Source: Leptolinea sp.
GTDB lineage: Bacteria; Chloroflexota; Anaerolineae; Anaerolineales; Anaerolineaceae
Assembly: GCA_022837205.1 (NCBI GenBank)
Contig: JALHEL010000049.1
Location: forward strand, 1-13,130
Reading direction: 5' to 3'
Length of the DNA stretch: 13,130 nucleotides
Shown: positions 7,681 through 13,130 of the stretch, one piece after another
How positions within the stretch are numbered: position 1 is the first letter of the stretch
Layout of the letters: the number at the start of each line of letters is the position of its first letter
Made by a program: the position numbers and the translations under genes
The notes under the pieces: generated by a model
Databases searched by the model: none
Told to the model about the DNA's origin: nothing
Seen by the model: only the letters and a program-made list of their open reading frames with translations

Positions 7681-8619
7681 CTAAAACCAATTCTTTTTCT
7701 GGAAAATATAAATCGCAAAAAAAGTAAATAAAACAATGATCCCAAATATAATAATCATGGTAGATTCATGCGTTTCGATGACATCCGGAAAATTGATATT
7801 CATGCCGAAAAATCCGCTGATAACATTCGGAATGCTTAATATAATCGTTACGGATGCCAACAATTTCATGACCACGTTGAGATTGTTGGAAATCACCGAA
7901 GCAAACGCATCCATCAAGTTGGACAAGATGGAAGAAGAGATATTGGTCATATCCATCGCTTGGGTATTTTCAATAATAACATCTTCAATTAAATCTTCAT
8001 CTTCTTCATATTTTTTGAATGATGAAAGTTTTGAAATGCGGTAGAGAGCCAATTCATTTTGTTTCAAAGCTTGCGCAAAATAAACATAGCTCTTTTGATA
8101 TTTTAACATTTCAAGAAGTTCTGTATTCTGCATAGAAGCATACAATTTGTCTTCTAATGCATCGACCGTTTTATTAATCGCCCTTAAATCATCGAGGAAA
8201 TTTGTAGTTCCTCTCATTAAAATACGTAGCGCAAATCGATTCCTTTTGGTGGTCGAAAGTTTTGGTGCTTTCCCGCTGGCAAACATTTCAATTGTTTCGG
8301 TCGATTTTTCACAGACCGTAACGATATATTTATCCGTTAATATAATGCCCAAAGGAACCGTAATATAAGGGATATCGACATTCTCTCCCATAAAATAGGG
8401 AATACGAACAACAATAAGAGTTGTTCCGTTATCTTCTTCCTCGATTCTGGAGCGCTCATCAATATCCAAAGAATAGGTGATGAAGTCCATCGGAATACCG
8501 AGATTACATAGTAATTGTTTTTCATCGGGAGTCGGATTGATCGCATCGATCCAGCAGTTGGTAACAGGTTCATCCAGTTTTTCCAATATCAATTCATTAT
8601 TTTTATAATATCTGAGCAT
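7681..8619 (-). CDS. corA: CorA-family Mg2+/Co2+ transport protein
   Basis: A 312-residue channel of the CorA (2-TM-GxN) family, which forms a pentamer in the cytoplasmic membrane for divalent cation (usually Mg2+) uptake. A large N-terminal cytoplasmic domain (about 1-200) is followed by the long helix (about 200-250), TM1 (about 250-271), the signature GMN at 272-274, a short acidic outer loop (INFPDVIETHEST) and TM2 (about 289-307). The end is basic and aromatic (QKKNWF). The stalk contains the acidic run KYEEDEDLIEDVIIE, compatible with metal-sensing contacts between subunits, though this is inference. The ATG at 8617-8619 has GAGG six nt upstream. The gene is divergent from ssrA across about 160 nt. 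I see no convincing minus-strand promoter there apart from weak AT-rich candidates. It is likely the first gene of a transcript that includes the FAH-family gene. Confidence 0.95.
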   Translation of the reverse strand: MLRYYKNNELILEKLDEPVTNCWIDAINPTPDEKQLLCNLGIPMDFITYSLDIDERSRIEEEDNGTTLIVVRIPYFMGENVDIPYITVPLGIILTDKYIVTVCEKSTETIEMFASGKAPKLSTTKRNRFALRILMRGTTNFLDDLRAINKTVDALEDKLYASMQNTELLEMLKYQKSYVYFAQALKQNELALYRISKLSSFKKYEEDEDLIEDVIIENTQAMDMTNISSSILSNLMDAFASVISNNLNVVMKLLASVTIILSIPNVISGFFGMNINFPDVIETHESTMIIIFGIIVLFTFFAIYIFQKKNWF

Positions 8620-8763
8620 ATCTCACCTCTGCCGATCGTTATTTGTCATATGACCGCTTAATTTTACTAATGAGATGCTTTTTCGAACAGACCCGATTTA
8701 TATTCGTGGTGATTTTTACGGTTCCATTTCTGATAAACTTCATAAAAGAGCTATAGACCATGC

Positions 8764-8769
8764 TATAAT
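8764..8769 (+). promoter_or_regulatory. extended -10 promoter of ssrA
   Basis: TGC followed by a perfect TATAAT (8764-8769) forms an extended -10 element. The -35 region (about 8741-8746, CATAAA) is poor, which is common for extended -10 promoters. Transcription would start near 8776, a few bases before the mature tmRNA 5' end at 8782, leaving a short leader for RNase P to remove. Confidence 0.75.
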
Positions 8770-8781
8770 TTAATTGCAAAC

Positions 8782-9179
8782 GGGGATGCCTTGGTTTCGA
8801 CGGGGGAGGCTGGTCCCGAATTGCGAGCCGAGAGGTACCGATCTCGTAAAATCAGTGCAAAAAATTAAGTGCCAATAATCGCACTTCCTACGCTGCAATG
8901 CCTCTCGCTGCATAAGCGATAAGCTAGTAGCTTTGACCTTTTCAGGTCAACGTTTGCCTGCATCGTATTCCCGACCGATCGCAGAGCAGGCGTAACAAAG
9001 CCGGGATGCTGACCATGAATTTGCGGCATGGTTCAAAAGAGGGCTTTCGGGCCCGAGCAAATAGTCTTGATCGGTTTTGTTCATTTTTCCGATAGAGACG
9101 AAATAAATAAATGAACTACGCTCGTAGTATATTCGAGGATCGATTCTTTCGGACGCGGGTTCGACTCCCGCCATCTCCA
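8782..9179 (+). ncRNA. ssrA: transfer-messenger RNA (tmRNA)
   Basis: tmRNA rescues stalled ribosomes together with SmpB and appends a degradation tag. The 5' end reads GGGGATG, followed by CTTGGTTTCGACGGGGGAGGC, the classic tmRNA opening. The 3' end has a T-arm (GCGGG, loop TTCGACT, CCCGC, 9155-9171) and CATCTCC (9172-9178), which pairs with GGGGATG (8782-8788) over seven bp including one G-U. The tag frame starts at GCC 8871 and ends at TAA 8913-8915: ANNRTSYAAMPLAA. A 7-bp hairpin (8933-8939 with 8944-8950) follows the tag frame. The bases after the acceptor stem are A then CTA, so the 3' CCA is apparently not encoded and must be added enzymatically. The mature RNA is about 398 nt before CCA addition. 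It appears to be one-piece, with no permutation. smpB is not in the window. Confidence 0.97.
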
Positions 9180-9181
9180 CT

Positions 9182-9215
9182 AAAAGATTGCTTATGTTAT
9201 GGCAATCTTTTTTTT
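9182..9215 (+). terminator. intrinsic terminator of ssrA
   Basis: A perfect 10-bp stem, AAAAGATTGC (9182-9191) with GCAATCTTTT (9202-9211), around a 10-nt loop. It runs into eight T residues (9208-9215). It begins right after the tmRNA 3' end, as expected for ssrA transcript termination. Confidence 0.93.
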
Positions 9216-9410
9216 GAATTCAATATTAATACTATTGTGATTCATTATTAATTTTATAATTGATTTTGCATATCATCGTAATAAAGTTCTAACTTGATAA
9301 TTTGCTTATTTTACTCGTAAAATAAGCATTTTTTTCGCAATTTTAATCTTGAAAGATTAATTATATTAATGTAGATTTTTCTGTTTTATAAAATTCAGAT
9401 TGGCTAAACA
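9216..9410. other. AT-rich gene-free stretch between ssrA and the livK promoter
   Basis: No open frame with a plausible ribosome binding site is seen on either strand. Besides the hairpin and T-tract at 9303-9335 (listed separately), it holds a short AT palindrome, TTAATCTT-GA-AAGATTAA (9343-9360). No known RNA family was recognised. A TATAAT-like box near 9256 has no well-spaced -35 element. Confidence 0.6.
9303..9335 (+). terminator. second intrinsic terminator-like hairpin downstream of ssrA
   Basis: TGCTTATTTTA (9303-9313) pairs perfectly with TAAAATAAGCA (9318-9328) around the loop CTCG, followed by seven T residues (9329-9335). It is about 90 nt after the ssrA terminator with no gene between. 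It may be a backup terminator that insulates livK from ssrA read-through, or the 3' end of an unrecognised small RNA. Confidence 0.7.
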
Positions 9411-9438
9411 TTGACATTCCTATATAAATGTTTATAAT
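9411..9438 (+). promoter_or_regulatory. strong sigma-70-type promoter for the liv operon
   Basis: A perfect -35 box TTGACA (9411-9416) and a perfect -10 box TATAAT (9433-9438) are separated by 16 nt. The upstream DNA is AT-rich, as in UP elements. Transcription is expected to start near 9445, about 215 nt before the livK start codon. This is the best promoter match in the window. Confidence 0.85.
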
Positions 9439-9444
9439 ATTTTT

Positions 9445-9661
9445 AACACGTTTTATATCGTTTTTTGATGAATTTGTTATAGCGAGAAAAATAATAATTG
9501 ATTAGATTCTTTTAGAGCTTTTTGTGGAGAATGGTCGTTGTTACATCAGCTTGCGAAAGGAGGGAACAAAAACAAAGATCAAGGTAGCTTCTTGTTGTCT
9601 TGTATTTGCGTAAAATCTGATTAGCCATATATTTTAAAATTTTTGATAAGGAGATTTAATT
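9445..9661 (+). promoter_or_regulatory. long 5' leader of the livK transcript with an orphan Shine-Dalgarno
   Basis: The predicted leader is about 215 nt. It holds a near-perfect Shine-Dalgarno sequence AAAGGAGGG at 9556-9564 with no ATG, GTG or TTG at usable distance after it. It also holds two short possible frames: ATG 9531 to TAG 9587 (18 codons, with GGAG only one nt upstream) and GTG 9524 to TAA 9613 (29 codons, weak site). The true livK site AAGGAG lies at 9648-9653, eight nt before its ATG. I recognise no known riboswitch or T-box signature. A regulatory role (leader peptide, ribosome standby or RNA structure) is inference from length and the orphan site. Confidence 0.4.
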
Positions 9662-10816
9662 ATGTCGAAAAAGATAAATTTAATTCTTACTTTACTCGTT
9701 ATAGTAGGAATGCTTGCTGCCTTTATTCCTGCTTCCGCGCAGGACTCAGATGTAATTAAGATTGGAATTGTCGATAGTATGACGGGTGGTCATGCCGCCT
9801 ACGGACTTGCTTCATTGGATGGTTATAAACTGGCCCATAAATATCGCGATACAGCGCTTGGAAAGAAGATTGAATTCATCATCGTGGATACAAAAAGCGA
9901 TAAAGCAGAAACTGCTTTGGCGACTTCCAGAGCGATCGCAGATGGTGCTGTGGCTTTGTTGGGAACAGCCTCGAGTGGTTTTACCATTGCGATGAATGAA
10001 GTTGCTGCCGAAAAAGGAATACCGACGGTTACAAACTTTTCAACGAGCCCGTTGGTGACTCAGGGAAATGATATTGCTTTCCGTTCTTGCTTTATCGATC
10101 CTTACCAAGGGTGGGCTTTAGCCAAATTTGCCATTGAAAACCTCGGAGCGAAGACTTCTGTATTACTGGTCGATATTTCGACTGACTATCCGGTGGGGGT
10201 GGCAAACTATTTCCGCGAAACGTGGAATGAAATGACCGGCGATTCCAAAACCCTCTTAGGATATTATTCGATTATGTTGGGTGACCGTGATTTCACCGCA
10301 CAGTTGACCGCTATCAAACAATTAAATCCGGATGTAGTCGTAGTTCCAGACGATTATGCCGAAGTCGGTTTGATTCTCAAACAGGCACGGGAATTGGGGA
10401 TGACAATGCCATTTTTAGGCGGAGATGCGGTTGACCTTCCCGAAATCGAGGGAATTGCAGGCGACGCTATTAAAAATGATTTTTATTTTTCAACTCATTG
10501 GCATCCGGATGCATTTCAAAACGAAGCATCAAAGGCTTTTGGCGATTATTACCGGAAAGAATATAATCGAGAACCAGACGCCGCGGCTGCGACAGCCTGG
10601 GATGCATACAATATGTTGATTGATGCGATCGAACGTGCCGGATCTACCGACCCGACTGCCATTAAAGAAGCGTTGTACAAGACGGATATGGAAGGGGTGA
10701 CCGGTCATATCAAGATTGATGAAAATGGCGACGCGATCAAACCGGTAACGATTCTCGGATATAAAGATGGTGTCAAGAAGATAATTGCAATCATTCAACC
10801 GGAAGAGAAAAAATAA
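9662..10816 (+). CDS. livK: branched-chain amino acid/amide-type ABC transporter substrate-binding protein
   Basis: A 384-residue type I periplasmic-binding-protein fold (LivK/AmiC/UrtA group) that captures the ligand outside the membrane and delivers it to the LivHM permease. An N-terminal signal peptide (Lys-rich start, hydrophobic core about 5-20, ASA-Q site at 26/27) is followed by the first lobe (DVIKIGIVDSMTGGHAAYGLASLDGYKLA). The ligand-contact region follows (LLGTASSGFTIAMNEVAAEKGIPTVTNFSTSP, about residues 100-130), and then the hinge and second lobe ending with the TAWDAYNMLIDAIERAG helix. There is no cysteine at the cleavage site, so it does not look like a lipoprotein. The ligand may be a branched-chain amino acid, amide, urea or another small molecule, so the gene symbol is by family only. 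The start is ATG 9662 with AAGGAG eight nt upstream. The gene is followed by a strong hairpin before livH. Confidence 0.93.
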   Translation: MSKKINLILTLLVIVGMLAAFIPASAQDSDVIKIGIVDSMTGGHAAYGLASLDGYKLAHKYRDTALGKKIEFIIVDTKSDKAETALATSRAIADGAVALLGTASSGFTIAMNEVAAEKGIPTVTNFSTSPLVTQGNDIAFRSCFIDPYQGWALAKFAIENLGAKTSVLLVDISTDYPVGVANYFRETWNEMTGDSKTLLGYYSIMLGDRDFTAQLTAIKQLNPDVVVVPDDYAEVGLILKQARELGMTMPFLGGDAVDLPEIEGIAGDAIKNDFYFSTHWHPDAFQNEASKAFGDYYRKEYNREPDAAAATAWDAYNMLIDAIERAGSTDPTAIKEALYKTDMEGVTGHIKIDENGDAIKPVTILGYKDGVKKIIAIIQPEEKK

Positions 10817-10832
10817 AATAAATTCTCATTTG

Positions 10833-10874
10833 AAAACTATTTGGGGCGATTTTATATGCCCCAAATAGTTTTTT
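10833..10874 (+). terminator. strong hairpin terminator/attenuator between livK and livH
   Basis: AAAACTATTTGGGGC (10833-10847) and GCCCCAAATAGTTTT (10858-10872) form a perfect 15-bp stem with a 10-nt loop, ending in a run of six T residues (10869-10874). It lies 16 nt after the livK stop, while livH starts 133 nt further on. I see no clear promoter for livH, so partial read-through is the likely way the permease genes are expressed. Confidence 0.92.
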
Positions 10875-10939
10875 GAACGTTTTCTTTTTATATTTTTTAA
10901 TAAATAGTTTTGTTGTCATTCTTGAATATTTGCAGAAGG

Positions 10940-10974
10940 TAACTCATTTTTCGTTTATCCGTTTTTTTGAGTTA
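10940..10974 (+). repeat. inverted repeat ahead of livH
   Basis: TAACTCA (10940-10946) and TGAGTTA (10968-10974) are perfect inverted copies 21 nt apart, extended by one G-T pair at 10939/10975. They lie in the livK-livH gap, about 33 nt before the livH start codon. They could form a weak RNA hairpin or be a protein-binding site. Nothing in the sequence decides between these or excludes chance. Confidence 0.35.
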
Positions 10975-11007
10975 TTTATCCTGAACCCGGAAGAAGGTAT
11001 TTTTAAC

Positions 11008-11820
11008 ATGACATTTGATAATTTTATCCAGTTCGTAGTCATGGGGCTATCACTGGGAGCGATGTATTCTTTAATTTCAATCGGATATACCATAATTTAT
11101 GGTATTTTAAAATTAATCAATCTCGCACACGGTGATTTTTTTATGTTGGCAGGTTTTCTGGGAATGTGGGGAGCGCTATATTACGGTGTTCCGCGACAGT
11201 ATAAGATGGCTGCCTTTACAAGTACTTTTGCAATTTCGATGATTGTGCAAGCATCGGTTATCATGTTTCTTTCCGCACGTGCTCAAGCGTTTCCGCATCC
11301 TGATTTCTTAAACACACCAATCAAAATCGGCAATATTATCATTCCGATGGTAACACCGTTTATTATTGTGATTGCTCTCATTTTATTCGGAATCCTTACT
11401 TTAATTGTTAATAAAACCAAAATCGGGCGGGCTATGAGAGCTGTCAGTCTGGATATGGAAATGGTTACGCTGATGGGCGTTAATGTCGAAAATGTGATTG
11501 CCTTTTCATTTGCCTTGAGCGTTGTTTATGCCGGAATGGGTGCTTATCTTTGGGGAATGCGCTATCCGGCCTTCGATCCGAATATCGGTGTCGTCACCGG
11601 TCTCAAGGGGTTTATCGGAGCCGTCATCGGAGGAATCGGAAGTATTCCCGGTGCGATGCTCGGTGGATTTTTACTGGGATTTGCAGAAATTATGCTGATC
11701 GGATTTTTCCCTCAGTATACCAATTTTCGGGATATATTTTCCTATGCGATCATGATTATTTTCTTGCTTTTCCGCCCCGGTGGAATTTTCAATGTTAAGA
11801 TCCGCGAAGAGAAGGTATAA
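11008..11820 (+). CDS. livH: branched-chain amino acid-type ABC transporter permease LivH
   Basis: A 270-residue integral membrane permease, the first of the two transmembrane subunits that form the import channel with LivM. The N-terminal family motif is clear: FVVMGLSLGAMYSLISIGYTIIYGILKLINLAHGDFFMLAG. The cytoplasmic coupling region reads NKTKIGRAMRAVSLDMEMVTLMGVNVENVIAFSFALS and contacts the ATPases. The C-terminal part carries GLKGFIGAVIGGIGSIPGAMLGGFLLGFAE. About eight hydrophobic segments can be seen. The ATG at 11008-11010 is chosen because the protein then begins as family members do and AAGAAGG is about ten nt upstream. The frame stays open 45 codons further back, but this stretch lies in the terminator tail and is low-complexity AT-rich DNA. 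One base separates its stop from the livM start. Substrate not determined. Confidence 0.95.
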   Translation: MTFDNFIQFVVMGLSLGAMYSLISIGYTIIYGILKLINLAHGDFFMLAGFLGMWGALYYGVPRQYKMAAFTSTFAISMIVQASVIMFLSARAQAFPHPDFLNTPIKIGNIIIPMVTPFIIVIALILFGILTLIVNKTKIGRAMRAVSLDMEMVTLMGVNVENVIAFSFALSVVYAGMGAYLWGMRYPAFDPNIGVVTGLKGFIGAVIGGIGSIPGAMLGGFLLGFAEIMLIGFFPQYTNFRDIFSYAIMIIFLLFRPGGIFNVKIREEKV

Positions 11821-11821
11821 A

Positions 11822-12916
11822 ATGATCAAACAGAAGCCGAAAAACACTATTTTATCCATCATTGCAATTGCTATCCTTCTTGTAATATTAGAACTGATAG
11901 GGCGTAGCAAAATTGATCACTATTATATACGCATTCTTCAATACTGGAGCATTTATATCATCTACGGTGCTTCATTCCAACTTCTCTATGGTTATACCGG
12001 CCTTTTATCTTTGGGACATGCGGGGTTAATCGCCATCGGTGCTTATGCGGTCGGCATTTTTACAATCAGCCCGGCAACGAAGACAATGTCGTATATACTT
12101 CAACCCCCGGCTCCTTTTATCAGCAACGTACAAATTCCTTTCGTACCGGCATTAATCATCGGCGGTGTTTTCGCGGCACTTTTCGGATTGGTCGTAGCTG
12201 CCCCGGCCCTTCGTTTGGGAGGAGATTACCTTGCAATCGTAACAATGGGCTTTGCGGAAGTTATACGCCTTTTGATTGTCAATATGCCGTCCATTTTCAA
12301 CGGCGCTATGGGCTTACGCGCCATTCCGCAATCTGCGACATTATTAATGACTTGGTCGGTTGCAATTGTGTGCTTATTCGTAATGAAACGATTTGAAAAC
12401 AGTACTTATGGTCGGGCTTTATTGGCAATTAATGAAGATGAAATCGGAGCTGAAGCATTAGGAATTAATGTATTCAGCAATAAGGTCAAAGCTTTTGTCT
12501 TATCATCATTTTTCGCAGGCATCGGCGGCGGCTTGATGGCAAGTGTATTGGGTACGATTGATCCTAATACCTTTAAATCCACTTTAACCTATACAGCTGT
12601 CACAATATGTGTGCTGGGGGGAATTCGCAGTGCTACCGGTGTCATTATCGCCAGCGGAATTTATTCGATTATGTCCGAATTTCTTCGCGTTTTTGAATCT
12701 CCGATAAAAATCGGAAACTTCAATTTCAGCGGAATGCCGGGCATGCGTGTTTTGGTTTTTGGAATCATGCTTTTATTCTTAATGCTTTTCAGAAGAGAGG
12801 GCTTATTAGGTTCCAAAGAATTTTCTTGGGATTGGTTTTTCTCACTCTTTAAAAAGAAACCTCCCAAAGAGCAAGAGAAAACAGTCCACACCGACAAAAT
12901 GGGAGGATCGTTATGA
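11822..12916 (+). CDS. livM: branched-chain amino acid-type ABC transporter permease LivM
   Basis: A 364-residue integral membrane protein, the second permease subunit. Family motifs are visible: LLYGYTGLLSLGHAGLIAIGAYAVG near residue 55, the APALRLGGDYLAIVTMGFAEVIRLL block, the cytoplasmic coupling loop NEDEIGAEALGINVFSNKVKAFVLSSFFAGIGGGLMA, and TAVTICVLGGIRSATGVIIAS before the last membrane helices. The tail (about 40 residues) is Lys/Glu-rich and cytoplasmic, a modest extension compared with many LivM proteins. The ATG at 11822 lies one nt after the livH stop with AAGG six nt upstream. A further in-frame ATG at 11780 would overlap livH, has no good site, and is rejected. The 3' end overlaps livG by four bases (ATGA), so translation of permease and ATPase is coupled. 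Confidence 0.95.
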   Translation: MIKQKPKNTILSIIAIAILLVILELIGRSKIDHYYIRILQYWSIYIIYGASFQLLYGYTGLLSLGHAGLIAIGAYAVGIFTISPATKTMSYILQPPAPFISNVQIPFVPALIIGGVFAALFGLVVAAPALRLGGDYLAIVTMGFAEVIRLLIVNMPSIFNGAMGLRAIPQSATLLMTWSVAIVCLFVMKRFENSTYGRALLAINEDEIGAEALGINVFSNKVKAFVLSSFFAGIGGGLMASVLGTIDPNTFKSTLTYTAVTICVLGGIRSATGVIIASGIYSIMSEFLRVFESPIKIGNFNFSGMPGMRVLVFGIMLLFLMLFRREGLLGSKEFSWDWFFSLFKKKPPKEQEKTVHTDKMGGSL

Positions 12917-13130
12917 CTCCCATTCTTGAAGCAAAGAATTTGACCATGCGATTCGGCGGACTAACCTCTGTATCCGATTTCAATTTGACGATGGAGAAAG
13001 GGGAACTGGTCGGATTGATTGGTCCTAACGGCGCGGGAAAAAGTACCGTATTTAATATGATCTGCGGATTTTATAAGCCGACGATCGGAGAAATCATTTT
13101 TGACGGGAAGAACATAACCGGCATGAAACC
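12913..13130 (+). CDS. livG: ABC transporter ATP-binding protein LivG, N-terminal part (3' end outside window)
   Basis: A start codon at 12913-12915 with GGGAGG (12901-12906) six nt upstream opens a frame that runs off the right edge (72 full codons). The sequence begins MTPILEAKNLTMRFGGLTSV, the usual LivG opening with the A-loop aromatic region (RFGG). Walker A, GPNGAGKST, follows at residues 37-45. The continuation FNMICGFYKPTIGEIIFDGKNITGM also matches LivG, whose family typically has FN and G-x-I-x-F-x-G-x-x-I here. The signature, Walker B and H-loop lie beyond the window. It supplies ATP hydrolysis for the LivHM permease, usually paired with a second ATPase LivF that would be expected next. 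LivF itself is possible but less likely, because the order and the RFGG opening favour LivG. Confidence 0.93.
   Translation, partial: MTPILEAKNLTMRFGGLTSVSDFNLTMEKGELVGLIGPNGAGKSTVFNMICGFYKPTIGEIIFDGKNITGMK

Noticed and set aside
8947..9180. 77-codon minus-strand open frame beginning MEMAGVEPASE
   Set aside because: It is antisense to the 3' half of ssrA. This MAGVEPASE-type peptide is a familiar false ORF produced by the conserved tmRNA/tRNA-like 3' end and has no ribosome binding context.
9445..9661. T-box or known amino-acid riboswitch in the livK leader
   Set aside because: The T-box motif (AGGGTGGNACCGCG) is absent, and I saw no other riboswitch core that I know.
10873..11007. 45-codon upstream extension of livH
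   Set aside because: It begins with TTG inside the T-tract of the terminator, encodes low-complexity Phe/Leu/Ile from AT-rich DNA, and has no match to the usual livH N-terminus. ATG 11008 fits better.
1..13130. Mobile elements, CRISPR arrays, toxin-antitoxin or phage-defence genes
   Set aside because: I looked for transposase-like frames, regular spaced repeats, att-type duplications beside the tmRNA 3' end and small paired ORFs, and saw none. No copy of the ssrA 3' end that would mark an integrated island was noticed in the window.

Overview
The window is a chromosomal segment of a low-GC (roughly 40 %) bacterium. The best guess is Chloroflexota, class Anaerolineae. The clue is a membrane-anchored LysM protein with long Thr/Pro repeat linkers, a style common in that class. 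This assignment is inference from protein style, not from a phylogenetic marker search.

Layout. Positions 1-268 (+) hold the C-terminal end of queG (epoxyqueuosine reductase), which ends at a bidirectional hairpin terminator. Positions 338-8619 are read on the minus strand. In transcription order they are corA (Mg2+/Co2+ channel), a fumarylacetoacetate-hydrolase-family enzyme, yebC, ruvC, a SpoU/TrmH RNA 2'-O-methyltransferase, ruvA, uvrA and the LysM protein. The yebC-ruvC-spoU-ruvA-uvrA block is very tight: ruvC/spoU share one base, spoU/ruvA overlap by four, and the other gaps are 7-17 nt. It looks like one DNA-repair operon, with likely promoters ahead of yebC and ahead of the LysM gene. 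The usual partner ruvB is not between or next to ruvA and ruvC here.

Positions 8764-9215 (+) hold ssrA (tmRNA) with an extended -10 promoter, a readable tag frame (ANNRTSYAAMPLAA) and a strong intrinsic terminator. An AT-rich, gene-free stretch follows. It contains a second hairpin/T-tract and then a strong sigma-70-type promoter with a leader of about 215 nt.

Positions 9662-13130 (+) are a branched-chain amino acid/amide-type ABC importer: binding protein (livK-like), two permeases (livH, livM) and the start of the first ATPase (livG), cut off by the window edge. A perfect 15-bp hairpin with a T-tract between the binding protein and the permeases suggests partial termination, giving more binding protein than membrane complex.

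Most of the window is housekeeping. I found no mobile element, CRISPR array or defence island. The less explained parts are the long livK leader with an orphan Shine-Dalgarno sequence, the second terminator-like hairpin downstream of ssrA, the tmRNA tag ending, and the ruvC-spoU-ruvA-uvrA gene order.
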